A stretch of 64,000 nucleotides of DNA, from NCBI RefSeq assembly GCF_000967965.1, contig NZ_LACC01000008.1, positions 62,001-126,000 on the forward strand, read 5' to 3'. The DNA comes from Pseudomonas fluorescens. GTDB taxonomy: Bacteria; Pseudomonadota; Gammaproteobacteria; Pseudomonadales; Pseudomonadaceae. The notes under the pieces are model-generated. The model made no database searches and had not been told where the DNA came from. It saw only the letters and a program-made list of their open reading frames with translations. How positions within the stretch are numbered: position 1 is the stretch's first letter; the number at the start of each line of letters is the position of its first letter. Shown one piece after another: positions 1-9,174 of this stretch. The translations under genes were made by a program, and so were the position numbers.

Positions 1-2015
1 AATTCCTCTCCAGCATGTCCCATGAGCTCAGAACGCCATTGAACAGCTTGCTGATCCTGGCCCGGCAGCTCAGCGACAACGCGGAACACAATCTCACGCC
101 CAGGCAGGTCGAATATGCCAAGACCATCCGTAGCGCGGGCAAAGACCTGCTGGAGCTGATCGACGAGATTCTCTATCTGTCCAAGATCGAGTCGGGCACG
201 GTCACACTGGATCTGAATGAAGCGCTGTTCGCCGATCTGCACGACCAGATCGAACGCACCTTCCGGCCGGTCGCCGAAAGCCGGGGCCTCACCTTCACGA
301 TTGAACTGGCGCCTGCCCTGCCCCCCGTCATCCGGACCGACGAAAAGCGCCTGCTGCAGGTGGTCAAGAACCTGCTGTCCAACGCCTTCAAGTTCACTGA
401 GCAAGGCAGCGTCAAGATCAGCATCGAACCCGCTGTGTCCGGGTGGAGCGTGGATAACAGCGAACTCAATCGTGCCGATGCGGTGGTCGCCTTCGTGGTC
501 ACCGACACCGGCATTGGCGTATCTGCCGGCAAGCAGAAGCTCATCTTCGAAGCGTTCCAGCAAGGAGACACCGGAACCTCACGAAAATACGGCGGCACCG
601 GCCTAGGCCTGTCGATCAGCCGCGAGCTAGCACACCGGTTGGGCGGTGAGCTGCGGCTGATCCCCGGTGAGATCGGCAAGGGCAGTACTTTCGCGCTGTA
701 CGTGCCCTTGCGTACACAGGATACCCAGCGTCAGACGCTAGACGAATCAACGACAGAGGCAGTGCCAGGGCAAGTCAGGCGCGATCTCATGTCGAGCCCG
801 TCTGCTCAGATACCGGACGACCGCGAGTCTGTCCAACCCGGGGACCAAGTGCTGCTGATGCTCGAGGGCGACGCCCGATTCGCCAGCATTCTGCTCGAGG
901 CCGCGCACCAGAAGGGGTTCAGGGCTATCGTCACGACCCGTGGCGCGGATGCACTGGAGCTGGTCGAGCGCTTCAAACCCGCCGCGATCACCCTGGACCC
1001 GGGCCTGACGGACATCGATGGCTGGTCACTGCTCGAACAGTTGAAGCGCAATTTCGCCACGCGTCACATCCCGGTCCAGATCATCTCGACCGCTGACGAC
1101 CACACACGCGGGCTGCGCTATGGTGCTTTCGACTATCTGCTCAAGCCGGTCACAGCCGAGGAGATTCAAAATGCGCTGGTCGGCATCGTGGCATTCGCTC
1201 GGCGCAAGACCAGAAGCCTGCTGCTCGTCGACGGCAACGATGGGAGCCGCGCCCGCATCCTCGATCTGCTCGGCAACACCGACGTGAAGATCGAAACGAC
1301 CGCCAGCGACGTGGAAGCCTTGAAGAAACTGGCAAAGAAACGCTACGACTGCATGGCAATCAATCTCAAACTGCCCGACGCATCCGGCATCAGCTTTCTC
1401 GAGGCACTGCAGGAAGACCATGCTCTGCGTGAATTGCCGATCGTCGCCTATGGTGCAGAGACACTGAGCAAGCCGGAACACGAGCGTTTCAGGACACTGC
1501 TCGGCAAGGGCGTCATCAAGGCCGTTGAGTCCCCCGAGCGCATACTCGACGAAACCGCGCTGTTTCTACACCGTGTCGTAGCCAGGCTGCCGCAGACCCA
1601 GCGCAGAATGCTGGAAAAACTCTATGAGGGTTCGGATAGTCTGGAGGGTAAAAAGGCCCTGGTGGTCGACGATGACGTGCGCAATATCTTTGCCCTGACC
1701 AGCGTGCTTGAGTGCAACAAAATGCTGGTGGCCACAGCCGAAAACGGCCGAACCGCCATAGAACTGCTGCAGCAGCAGCCCGATACCGACATCGTGCTGA
1801 TGGACATCATGATGCCCGAGATGGATGGCTTTGAAACCATGCGCCAGATCCGTACATTCAAGAGATTTGAAACCCTGCCCATGATTGCGCTGACGGCCAA
1901 GGCGATGATGGGTGACCGTGAAAAGTGCATCGAGGCAGGAGCCTCGGATTATGTCAGCAAGCCGGTGGATACCGACCAACTGCTGTCACTGATGCGCAAA
2001 TGGCTCTATCGATGA
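1..2015 (+). CDS. Hybrid sensor histidine kinase with three receiver domains (5' end outside window)
   Basis: The frame is already open at the window edge: the codons before the first ATG (position 15) read FLSS, giving FLSSMSHELRTPLN, the usual H-box context, so the sensor part lies upstream. Counting from position 15, the HisKA H-box is at residues 3-10 and the HATPase_c domain at about 105-235, with its N-box (NLLSNAFKFT) and G-boxes (DTGIGV, GGTGLGLSI). Three receiver domains follow at about 280-395, 402-515 and 550-665. The third has canonical DDD and LMDIMMPEMDG motifs. In the second, the phosphoacceptor position reads AINLKLPD, with Asn where Asp is expected, so it is probably not phosphorylated. 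No Hpt domain is present. The predicted role is an inner-membrane multistep phosphorelay kinase; the signal cannot be told from this fragment. Confidence 0.93.
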   Translation, partial: FLSSMSHELRTPLNSLLILARQLSDNAEHNLTPRQVEYAKTIRSAGKDLLELIDEILYLSKIESGTVTLDLNEALFADLHDQIERTFRPVAESRGLTFTIELAPALPPVIRTDEKRLLQVVKNLLSNAFKFTEQGSVKISIEPAVSGWSVDNSELNRADAVVAFVVTDTGIGVSAGKQKLIFEAFQQGDTGTSRKYGGTGLGLSISRELAHRLGGELRLIPGEIGKGSTFALYVPLRTQDTQRQTLDESTTEAVPGQVRRDLMSSPSAQIPDDRESVQPGDQVLLMLEGDARFASILLEAAHQKGFRAIVTTRGADALELVERFKPAAITLDPGLTDIDGWSLLEQLKRNFATRHIPVQIISTADDHTRGLRYGAFDYLLKPVTAEEIQNALVGIVAFARRKTRSLLLVDGNDGSRARILDLLGNTDVKIETTASDVEALKKLAKKRYDCMAINLKLPDASGISFLEALQEDHALRELPIVAYGAETLSKPEHERFRTLLGKGVIKAVESPERILDETALFLHRVVARLPQTQRRMLEKLYEGSDSLEGKKALVVDDDVRNIFALTSVLECNKMLVATAENGRTAIELLQQQPDTDIVLMDIMMPEMDGFETMRQIRTFKRFETLPMIALTAKAMMGDREKCIEAGASDYVSKPVDTDQLLSLMRKWLYR

Positions 2016-2132
2016 CGCTGTATCGCGCTCATTGCGCGACAGCAAAGGTGGCAAGGTGCGCAAGGCCGGCTCGATGTTACCGGTGTTGCCGTAACGCCAA
2101 GAGGCGCTAGCGCAAACAGAAGTGGCATAAAC

Positions 2133-3266
2133 ATGCAGCAGGAACCTCCGGTATTCAATGAGAGCGCCCAGGTGCGGCACCCGCTCCCGCCTGATGGCGT
2201 GCCGGCATCCGTGCTGCTGGTGGATGACAATCCCGCCAAGCTTACGGCGCTCGCTGCGGTGATTGCCGACATGGGCCTCGATATTGCCACGGCGACGTCC
2301 GGGCGCGAGGCGCTGCGCCTGCTATTGCAGCGCGACTTCGCCGTCATTCTGCTCGACGTAAAAATGCCGGTGATGGACGGTTTTGAAACCGCTGCACTCA
2401 TTCACGGCCGCCCGAAGTCGGCCCACACGCCCATTATCTTCGTCACAGCGGAGGCCGACACGGATTCCGAGCGTTTCCGCGGTTATACGTCCGGCGCAGT
2501 GGATTACATCTTCTCGCCGATTGTGGCCGAGGTTCTTCACGCCAAGATCCGGGTCTTTGTCGACCTGTTCTACTTGCAGCGCAAACTGACGATGCAGGCC
2601 GAAGAATTGCTGCAATCGAAGCTGCAGTTGCGTGAACTGGCCTCCTATCAGGAGCACATAAAGGAAGAAGAGCGAAAGCGGATCGCTCGCGACATCCATG
2701 ACGAGCTGGGACAGAGTCTGCTGGCGTTGCGAATCGATGTCTCCATGTTACAGACGCGCACCAGTACCCTGCACCCCAAGCTCAACGAAAAGGTCAGCGA
2801 TGCTCTGAATCAACTCGATACAGCCATCCGCAGTGTCCGCAGTATCATCAATGATCTCCGGCCACCCGTACTCGATCTGGGATTGCAGGCAGCGATCGAG
2901 TGGCAACTTGAAGAGTTCCGGCAGCGCAACGCGATCGATTGCACGATGTCGGCGAAAGATGAAAATTTCCGTTGCGATCTGAATGAAAAATCCGCCACGA
3001 CTCTGTTCCGCATCGTGCAGGAATCGCTGTCGAATATTGCCCGGCACGCGCAAGCGACACAGGTGCATATCGAACTTTCCAGGGAGAGTCGCCGGCTTTA
3101 CCTGCAGATCAAAGACAACGGCGTAGGCATGACGGATCGCAAAAAATTGAACTCGTTCGGGCTGGTGGGAATGAAGGAACGCATCAGCATGCTGGGAGGG
3201 GAATTCACGATCGACAGCGCACCGGACAAAGGAACGAAATTAATGATATCGCTGCCACTCGACTGA
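2133..3266 (+). CDS. Receiver-histidine kinase hybrid of the NarL-partner (HisKA_3) type
   Basis: This 377-aa protein has an N-terminal receiver domain (residues 25-140, VLLVDDN, phosphoacceptor in LLDVKMPVMDG, conserved Lys region replaced by FSPIV), a short coiled linker (about 145-180), then a HisKA_3 dimerisation/phosphoacceptor domain (ERKRIARDIHDELGQSLLAL, about 185-255) and a HATPase_c domain ending in GLVGMKERISMLGG. There is no transmembrane segment, so it should be cytoplasmic and fed by another phosphodonor. It lies 117 bp downstream of the large hybrid kinase in the same direction, so the first protein may signal to its receiver. HisKA_3 kinases normally act on NarL/FixJ regulators, but no such regulator is adjacent here. 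Confidence 0.9.
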   Translation: MQQEPPVFNESAQVRHPLPPDGVPASVLLVDDNPAKLTALAAVIADMGLDIATATSGREALRLLLQRDFAVILLDVKMPVMDGFETAALIHGRPKSAHTPIIFVTAEADTDSERFRGYTSGAVDYIFSPIVAEVLHAKIRVFVDLFYLQRKLTMQAEELLQSKLQLRELASYQEHIKEEERKRIARDIHDELGQSLLALRIDVSMLQTRTSTLHPKLNEKVSDALNQLDTAIRSVRSIINDLRPPVLDLGLQAAIEWQLEEFRQRNAIDCTMSAKDENFRCDLNEKSATTLFRIVQESLSNIARHAQATQVHIELSRESRRLYLQIKDNGVGMTDRKKLNSFGLVGMKERISMLGGEFTIDSAPDKGTKLMISLPLD

Positions 3267-3301
3267 CCCGGATGGCACTGCTTCACCTTGCGTGAAAATC
3301 C

Positions 3302-3319
3302 GTCATGACATGTCATGAC
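3302..3319. promoter_or_regulatory. 18-bp perfect palindrome
   Basis: GTCATGACATGTCATGAC is its own reverse complement. It lies 36 bp after the kinase stop codon and about 205 bp before the next start. Its core GACATGTC recurs at 3473-3480. It could be an operator for the downstream small gene or a remnant; no T-tract follows, so it is not a terminator. Confidence 0.4.
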
Positions 3320-3453
3320 CTCCCTAAAAAAACGGACTTTTGCCAACAAATACGGGGTTTAAAGGACGAATGGTCAAAAGGCGTCAAGCGCGGGGAATTG
3401 CCGGGAGTTTGCAGCCACTACAGGCTTTTCAAACGGGCACGTTCGTCGCGGTA

Positions 3454-3468
3454 AAGTGAACTTCACTT
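3454..3468. promoter_or_regulatory. Palindrome upstream of DUF2790 gene
   Basis: AAGTGAA-C-TTCACTT is a perfect inverted repeat with a one-base centre, 57 bp upstream of the predicted start at 3525. A dimeric regulator could bind here. The factor is unknown. Confidence 0.35.
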
Positions 3469-3524
3469 CCAAGACATGTCACATTAGGTCCCCGTCAAGC
3501 GAACTTCAGCAGAGGTACAGCCTA

Positions 3525-3803
3525 ATGAACATGGCCACAGTAGTAAGTGCCGTGATTTCCAGTCTCGCACCAAGCGTCTTCGACCAGAACGGCCTGCAAG
3601 AGCCCGGTGCGCATGTCTCGGCCGTCGATTACCACTACGGAATGGAAATCGATGTGAAACAAGTACTGCAGCGCACCGATACATCCGACAAGACCGGCGT
3701 AGTACCGGTGACTGTGGTCTACCTGGACAGCGAGGGCGAGGTTCACAAGATCCGTTTCCTCGAATGGGGCGGAAGCTCGGCCAATCCCGCCAGTATTGTC
3801 TGA
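3525..3803 (+). CDS. Small DUF2790-domain protein
   Basis: The 92-aa product matches the Pseudomonas DUF2790 pattern: YHYGMEIDVKQVLQ followed by GVVPVTVVYLDSEGEVHKIRF. In this family the pattern is typically YxYGxxLDIxxVI...CGVVxAxMTYxDSxG. The start at 3525 is preferred over an upstream ATG at 3456 because AGAGG lies 9 bases ahead and the longer form adds unrelated residues. Unlike most family members there is no clear cleavable signal peptide, since the N-terminus lacks basic residues, and the Cys before the GVVP segment is absent. The function of the family is unknown; members are usually small periplasmic proteins that respond to stress or metal. Confidence 0.75.
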   Translation: MNMATVVSAVISSLAPSVFDQNGLQEPGAHVSAVDYHYGMEIDVKQVLQRTDTSDKTGVVPVTVVYLDSEGEVHKIRFLEWGGSSANPASIV

Positions 3804-4079
3804 TCCACTCGCCGATAGAGTTCCGGGCCTCGTCTGCCCACCCCAGAAGCGGAAGTTAAACCTCATATGCACCCAGTGCCGATGATGTTTTTTGTTACCT
3901 GAAAATGGACATTATCGAATGACTAAAAGTTCATTCGAGAAACTCACCGTTATCTTGGCGGCGTAATGTCGCAAGATTAATTGATAATAATTGCTGAATC
4001 TTGATTGCAACCAGCAACGGCAAACTCCAATTAAGCCGTGCCGAGAGCACTATTGATTCACTGAAGCCAAGAGGTAACC

Positions 4080-4733
4080 ATGGAACTTAGTATGTTCTCT
4101 TCGTCCACCGTGGAATATGTTCGTTTGGGCGTTGTGTATTTTCATCTTATCGCCTGCTGTGTGGCAATCGGGCTGGTCTTGACCAGCGACATTGCAATGG
4201 TCAAGCAACTCCTGAAGGGGGATGCGTCAGGTCACCAAGATGACGCGCACATGGAAAGCCTTCAAAAAACCGTATCGCTTGCACTGGTAGCGCTTTGGAT
4301 TACGGGCATTGGCATTGTCGGGATCGATTATGCCGGCAAGGGGATGGAGTATTTCCTCAATCCAAAATTGCAAGCCAAAATCGGCATCGTTGTGCTGTTG
4401 ACCTTTAACGGCTTCCTGTTGCATAGCGCTGTACTGCCGGCGCTGAAAAAAGCCGGTTCGTTACTCAAGCTTTCCTTCAACCTGCGCATGCTGGCGCTGT
4501 TCTCCGGCGCCCTCTCTGGCGTGTCGTGGTTCTATGCCGCCATGCTGGGGGTTGGTCGTCCGCTGGCCTGGAAGTACTCGCTGGTGGAGTTGCTGGCAGC
4601 CTATCCGGTACTCATCGTCGGTGGATTCGCGGCGATGGTACTGCTCACTGCCTTTGCAAAGAACAGAGACACCGAAGCGCGTAAGGAGCAAGGCACCTGG
4701 TCAACAGGAAACGCCGCCCTGGCTGGATGGTGA
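4080..4733 (+). CDS. Integral membrane protein of unknown function
   Basis: This 217-aa protein has about five hydrophobic segments (residues 15-37, 65-86, 100-122, 132-155, 170-195). AAGAGG lies just ahead of ATG 4080. A conserved-looking stretch of short charged loops joins the helices, and the C-terminus is cytoplasmic-like and charged (AKNRDTEARKEQ). I do not recognise a catalytic motif. It sits upstream of a PtrA-like gene on the same strand, with an 83-bp gap, and could be co-transcribed with it. It is probably an inner-membrane protein. Confidence 0.8.
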   Translation: MELSMFSSSTVEYVRLGVVYFHLIACCVAIGLVLTSDIAMVKQLLKGDASGHQDDAHMESLQKTVSLALVALWITGIGIVGIDYAGKGMEYFLNPKLQAKIGIVVLLTFNGFLLHSAVLPALKKAGSLLKLSFNLRMLALFSGALSGVSWFYAAMLGVGRPLAWKYSLVELLAAYPVLIVGGFAAMVLLTAFAKNRDTEARKEQGTWSTGNAALAGW

Positions 4734-4816
4734 GTCCAGGATGAACAAGGACGTTCAGCTTTAGCCAATAAAACCCGATGTTAGCTGTTTACAAAATGTC
4801 ACTTGAGGATACCCAA

Positions 4817-5023
4817 ATGAAATCCCTGAAAGCCCTCTTCGTAGTCGCCACTCTGACCGCCTCTTCCCTGGCGATGGCCACAGGTGGCGGTGACCGGACC
4901 TTCGCACGCATGGAGTCAGCCCGGAAAGTCTCGATGGAAACCTACCAGGTAGCCCAGAAGCAGAAAGCTGAAGCCACTGTCGCTGAAAGCAAAGCCAAGG
5001 CGACCGATCGCGCCAAAAGCTGA
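4817..5023 (+). CDS. PtrA-like small exported protein
   Basis: The 68-aa product has a clear signal peptide (MKSLKALFVVATLTASSLAMA, cleavage after AMA) followed by GGGDRTFARMESA, the hallmark of proteins annotated as having a PtrA N-terminal domain in Pseudomonas. The mature part is a short charged helix rich in Lys, Ala and Glu. The start at 4817 is chosen because it gives a proper signal peptide and GAGG is 9 bases upstream; an in-frame ATG at 4778 would bury the signal. PtrA in P. aeruginosa is copper-inducible and affects type III secretion. Whether this shorter protein shares that role is inference. Confidence 0.7.
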   Translation: MKSLKALFVVATLTASSLAMATGGGDRTFARMESARKVSMETYQVAQKQKAEATVAESKAKATDRAKS

Positions 5024-5053
5024 TCTGTTTAGCGCGCCCCCCGGCTAACTGAA

Positions 5054-5527
5054 ATGTGCGACCTCAAGCCTCGAATGCCAGCCTCGCAAATCCGCCCCTC
5101 ACCTGCGCCCCTGCTCAAACCAGGAGAGACGGTGGTCTTGTTCGACGGTGTCTGCAAGCTATGCAATGGCTGGGTGAGGTTCTTGATTCGCCATGACCGC
5201 CAGCGGCGCCTGCGGCTGGCGGCGGTTCAGTCACCCGAGGGGCAGGCGCTGCTCGCGTGGGCAGGTTTGCCCATGGATCAATTCCACACCATGGCGGTGA
5301 TCCGCGACCGACACTACTGGGAGCGTTCGCAAGCTTTTTTCGAAGTCATCGCCCAGTTTCCCGCACGCTGGCGCCCGGTGAATCTGCTGCGCATCTTCCC
5401 TCGCAAACTTCGAGATTGGGCATACGACCGCATTGCGCTTAATCGTTATCGGCTCTTCGGGAAGTACGACACCTGCCTGTTGCCGGATCCTGATCATGAA
5501 CAGCGCTTTTTGAAAGCCCCCCTATGA
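5054..5527 (+). CDS. DCC-family thiol-disulfide oxidoreductase-like protein (DUF393)
   Basis: This 157-aa protein carries the family signature LFDGVCKLCNGWVRFL (residues 29-45). DxxCxxC gives two redox-capable cysteines, as in the predicted thiol-disulfide oxidoreductase DCC family. The following segments (RLRLAAVQSPEGQALL, then RWRPVNLLRIFPRKLRDWAYDRIALNRYRLFGK) match the family's usual layout and length. It is probably cytoplasmic or membrane-associated. The start may be 5054 or a downstream ATG at 5078. It follows the PtrA-like gene by 30 bp and may share its transcript. Confidence 0.85.
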   Translation: MCDLKPRMPASQIRPSPAPLLKPGETVVLFDGVCKLCNGWVRFLIRHDRQRRLRLAAVQSPEGQALLAWAGLPMDQFHTMAVIRDRHYWERSQAFFEVIAQFPARWRPVNLLRIFPRKLRDWAYDRIALNRYRLFGKYDTCLLPDPDHEQRFLKAPL

Positions 5528-5567
5528 ACGCCCGACTATGCCGGGCGCCTGTTCTTCAGGTCTGTAC

Positions 5568-7691
5568 TCAGAAGCGATAGTTGGTGCTCAGCTCCAGCGT
5601 CCGTGGGGCACCGGGCGTGATCAGATCCACCGAACCATGCGCCGAAGCGTAATAGTCCTTGTCGAAAACGTTGCGCAGACGCAGGGCCATGTCCCATTTC
5701 GGCTCGTTGTACAGCAGCGCGGCGTCCACGGTTGTATAAGCCGGCATGACCACATTGTTATCCAGCGCGGTATAGCGATCATCGACATAGTTGGCCCCCA
5801 TGCCCACACGCCAGGTTTGCGTCAGCGAACGCACCAACCACAAGTTGGCGCTGTGGCGCGGCGTCAAGGCGGGTACCTGGCCTTCGTTGGCGACACCGTT
5901 GGTAAAGCTGTTGGACTTGGTGATCTCGGCATCCAGATAGGCGTAACCGGCATAGACCTGCCATTTGTCACTCAACTGCCCGCTGGCGGTCAGCTCAAGG
6001 CCATCGGTGCGCTGCTCACCGGCAAGCACCAGTTTGGTCGGGTTCACCGGATCGCTGGTTTTCATATTGGTGCGTTCCAGACGGAACAGCGCCGCCGTCA
6101 ACGCCAGGCGATTGTCGAGCAGGTCCCACTTGCCGCCGATCTCGAAGTTGGTGGTCTCCTCTGGTTCAAGATCCTGGTTGGTCGTACTCAGGGCGAACAT
6201 CTCGGCGGAAGGTTGGTAGGAACGGCTCACCGAGACGTAATAGGACTGCACTTGATCAGGCTGGTAGACCAGACCGACTCGCGGGCTCCAGGTCGTATCG
6301 GTGCGCGACAGCTCGCTGTGCGTCAGGTCATCGGCATACTCCTGGTCGAACACGTCGTAACGCACTCCCACTAGAGCCTTCCACTGTGGCGCCAGTTCGA
6401 TCAGGTCCTGTATGTAGAAGCCGGCGGTGTCCTGGGTGTTGGTACCCTTGGCGGTTTGTCGGTTGGCCTGGAACGGCACGTCGACCAGGGCATCGCGGTA
6501 CACCGGCACCCTGGCCACATTGGATTGGCTGAAACTTGACTGGTCCTTCACCTGGCGCCCCAGCTCCACACCATAGAGCAGGTTATGGTTCATCCCGGCA
6601 AGCACGGCGCGCTGGTTGAGTTCGGTCTGGTTGAACCAGCCGTCTTCCTTGCGCTGCACGTTGCCGCGGTTGAGTTTCACCAGCAGTTCACCATTGGGGG
6701 CGGTGACGAAACGTGTCGGGCTGGTGTCAGCGAGTGTGTTGTTGCGATCCAGGTCGTAGTGGTAGTAGCGACTGGTATTGCTCAGGCTGAAATCGTCGTT
6801 GATCCGGTAGTCGACACCCGCCGTGAACGAGAACACTTCGCTGCGGGTGTAGTCGTCATCCGGGTCGGCGGCACCAAAGCGCTTGTCGCGGTCCACATCG
6901 ACCGGTCGGTCGCCTCGTGCCGGAATGCCGAAGTCGATCAGGCGCTTGTCATACAGATAGTTAGCGCCCAGGTTCAGTTCCAGATCATCCGAGAGCTTGA
7001 AGTAGGCCGAAGGCGCGATGGCCTTGCGGTCGATGTAGCCGTCATCCCGGAAGGTGTCGCTGTTCTCCAGCGCACCTGTCACACGAAAGGCTTTATCGCC
7101 GTGCTGCTGATCGGCCCAACCGGCATCGAACTGAGTGCGTTTCTTGCCCTCGCTGTCGACACTGACGCCGACCTCCTGCCTGGGTGCGAAGTTGGGGGTC
7201 TTGCTGATGCTGTTGATCAGCCCCCCCGAAGAGCCTCGGCCATAGAGCACTGCGGCCGGCCCCTTGATCACTTCCACCCGCTCGACGTTGGACAGATCCC
7301 GGAAGTACAGCGCATCGTCGCGAATGCCGTCGATGTACATGTCGCCAATGGCACTGAAACCACGGATGGTCACCTGGTCGCGCTGGCCGTCCCCATTGGA
7401 CAGGCCGATACCGGGGACATTCTTCAGCACGTCTTCCATCGACTGAGCCCCCTGATCCTTGATGACGCTCTGGGGAACCACGTTGACGGTTTGCGGGATA
7501 TCCCGTAGCGGAGCATCGATCTTCAGCGCGCTCCTGCTCTCGGTCGACATGTAGCTCTGCTCGTTGTACTCACTGTTCACAGCGGTTGCCGGTAGAGTCA
7601 GGGCAGACCCCGTTTCTGCCTGTAAATCAGGTACAACCAGAACGCCCAGCAACGACAGAGAGGCTGGGTAAATGCGCGATCGAGCCACCAT
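5568..7691 (-). CDS. TonB-dependent siderophore receptor
   Basis: The product is a 707-aa outer-membrane receptor. After a signal peptide come a plug domain (APLRDIPQTVNVVPQSVIKDQ through VPGIGLSNGDGQRDQVTIRGF) and a long beta-barrel ending in the outer-membrane signature NYRF. The barrel end YYASAHGSVDLITPGAPRTL is typical of ferric siderophore receptors of the catecholate/Fiu-like sort. There is no N-terminal signalling extension, so no sigma/anti-sigma trans-envelope control is expected. The start at 7691 is chosen because it begins the signal peptide and follows AAAGGTGT; upstream in-frame ATGs encode junk. A Fur-like site lies just upstream. The exact ligand cannot be read from the sequence. 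Confidence 0.93.
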   Translation of the reverse strand: MVARSRIYPASLSLLGVLVVPDLQAETGSALTLPATAVNSEYNEQSYMSTESRSALKIDAPLRDIPQTVNVVPQSVIKDQGAQSMEDVLKNVPGIGLSNGDGQRDQVTIRGFSAIGDMYIDGIRDDALYFRDLSNVERVEVIKGPAAVLYGRGSSGGLINSISKTPNFAPRQEVGVSVDSEGKKRTQFDAGWADQQHGDKAFRVTGALENSDTFRDDGYIDRKAIAPSAYFKLSDDLELNLGANYLYDKRLIDFGIPARGDRPVDVDRDKRFGAADPDDDYTRSEVFSFTAGVDYRINDDFSLSNTSRYYHYDLDRNNTLADTSPTRFVTAPNGELLVKLNRGNVQRKEDGWFNQTELNQRAVLAGMNHNLLYGVELGRQVKDQSSFSQSNVARVPVYRDALVDVPFQANRQTAKGTNTQDTAGFYIQDLIELAPQWKALVGVRYDVFDQEYADDLTHSELSRTDTTWSPRVGLVYQPDQVQSYYVSVSRSYQPSAEMFALSTTNQDLEPEETTNFEIGGKWDLLDNRLALTAALFRLERTNMKTSDPVNPTKLVLAGEQRTDGLELTASGQLSDKWQVYAGYAYLDAEITKSNSFTNGVANEGQVPALTPRHSANLWLVRSLTQTWRVGMGANYVDDRYTALDNNVVMPAYTTVDAALLYNEPKWDMALRLRNVFDKDYYASAHGSVDLITPGAPRTLELSTNYRF

Positions 7692-7715
7692 GGACACCTT
7701 TGTGTGAATTATGGC

Positions 7716-7734
7716 GCGAATAATAACGATTATC
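7716..7734 (-). promoter_or_regulatory. Candidate Fur box for siderophore receptor
   Basis: The 19-bp segment matches the Fur consensus GATAATGATAATCATTATC at 14 positions (core ATAATAACGATTATC), 25 bp upstream of the receptor start. Iron-repressed expression is the expected consequence. Confidence 0.6.
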
Positions 7735-8193
7735 TTTTGTAAGTAAATACATATCATTCCGATACAAATGATTGACGTCACTCAGGACGATCGTCTCAAT
7801 TCAATAGATGGTCGACATCAACGCTCCGTCCCGACGTCAAGCCTCGGGCCGTTACAGTTCGATATCTGGCGCTCAGGGTAGGCGGATACAGCTCAGCCTC
7901 TCACAGCCGGCAATGTGCCATCGACGATCTGCCGGAGAGTCGTCTTCGACAGAAAACGTCATCGGGGCAGACAGTGGACACAGTGATGGCAAATGAGAGG
8001 CATCACTTAAGGTGACGGGCAGTGATCGGCCATTCACTATTGCCGTCTAAAGAATGAGAAACGCCTTTCTGACACGGTTTGCATCAGAACGCATCAATTG
8101 ATGCTGCTTGCACTCATAGCTCCCCCCTCCAGCTAGCCTCGCAGAAATCCTGTTTCTGAAAGACGGGTTTTCAAACACTAAGATCAGGGGTAA
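7735..8193. other. Intergenic region, receptor to chrB
   Basis: No convincing gene lies in this divergent interval. A 62-codon frame at 7808-7996 has no ribosome-binding site and a composition unlike a protein. The stretch GGGCAGTGATCGGCCATT (8017-8034) resembles half of the dispersed palindromic repeat found elsewhere in the window. Confidence 0.5.
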
Positions 8194-8209
8194 TGTAGCT
8201 TTTACTACA
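8194..8209. promoter_or_regulatory. Inverted repeat before chrB
   Basis: TGTAG-N6-CTACA lies 20 bp before the chrB start. ChrB proteins can act as chromate-responsive regulators of their own operon, so this is a plausible operator; that is inference from position. Confidence 0.4.
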
Positions 8210-8229
8210 AAATAAATAGCGATCTCTAC

Positions 8230-9174
8230 ATGAAATCCTGGCTGGCACTGATTCTCGGCTTACCCACAGCGAATGCCACCGAACGCATGCGAGCCTGGCG
8301 TGCTCTGAAAGCTGCTGGTGCGGCGGTTCTGCGTGATGGCGCCTATCTGTTGCCCGATACCAGTGTCTGTCGTGAAGCGCTCGCAGTTGTCGAGCGCGAC
8401 ATCCTGGCCATCAACGGGACCGTATTTATCCTGCCTGTCATAGATCCTAACGGTGAGCGTTTTGTCGAGTTGTTCGACCGTAGCGATGACTACAGCAAAC
8501 TAAACGCAGAGATCGAAGAATGCCGTGGACGGCTCAATCCTGAAAACGCATTGGCCACCACGAAACAGGTTCGCAAATTGCGCAAAACCTACGACCAGTT
8601 GACCAACATCGATTACTTTCCAGGTAAGCCGAAGCAGCAGATTGACGTCGCCTTGCAAGCACTTGAAATTGCCGTCAGCAGAGCCTTGTTTCCTGACGAA
8701 CCACACAGCCGTAACCACCCCATAACAGCACTCAATCGTGGCGATTTTCAGGGGCGTGTTTGGGCAACCCGCAAGCGTCCTTGGGTTGACCGCCTGGCCT
8801 GTGCCTGGTTAATCCGTCGCTTCATTGACCCTGACGCTCAGATCCTCTGGTTGGACACTCCACAGGACTGTCCGGCCGATGTGTTGGGCTTCGACTTCGA
8901 TGACGCCGCTTTCAGCCATGCCGGTAACCGCGTGAGCTTCGAAACCTTGCAAGCCAGTTTTGAGCTTCAAGAGTCCGGCCTGAACCGCATTGCGGCTTTG
9001 GTGCATTACCTCGATGTCGGAGGCATTCAGCCGGTAGAGGCTGCCGGCATCGAACGCGTGCTGGCAGGACTACGTGAAACCATTACCCACGACGACCATT
9101 TGCTGACAGCTGCAAGCGCCATCTTCGACGGCCTGCTCGCCGGATTCGTGAAAGAGGAACAACCTAATGAATAA
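8230..9174 (+). CDS. chrB: Chromate resistance protein ChrB
   Basis: This 314-aa protein has the two-domain ChrB layout: an N-terminal winged-helix-like domain (MKSWLALILGLPTANATERMRAWRALKAAGAAVLRDGAYLLP, residues 1-150) and a C-terminal domain (about 165-314: VWATRKRPWVDRLACAWLIRRFIDPDAQILWL) also found alone further on. ChrB is described as a chromate-sensing regulator or accessory factor for the ChrA pump. It overlaps chrA by 8 bp, so the two are translationally coupled. There is no strong Shine-Dalgarno before ATG 8230. The upstream inverted repeat suggests self-regulation. Confidence 0.92.
   Translation: MKSWLALILGLPTANATERMRAWRALKAAGAAVLRDGAYLLPDTSVCREALAVVERDILAINGTVFILPVIDPNGERFVELFDRSDDYSKLNAEIEECRGRLNPENALATTKQVRKLRKTYDQLTNIDYFPGKPKQQIDVALQALEIAVSRALFPDEPHSRNHPITALNRGDFQGRVWATRKRPWVDRLACAWLIRRFIDPDAQILWLDTPQDCPADVLGFDFDDAAFSHAGNRVSFETLQASFELQESGLNRIAALVHYLDVGGIQPVEAAGIERVLAGLRETITHDDHLLTAASAIFDGLLAGFVKEEQPNE

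Noticed and set aside
5538..7508. Two plus-strand frames opposite the TonB receptor
   Set aside because: Both are shadows of the receptor gene. The receptor has plug, barrel and C-terminal signatures.
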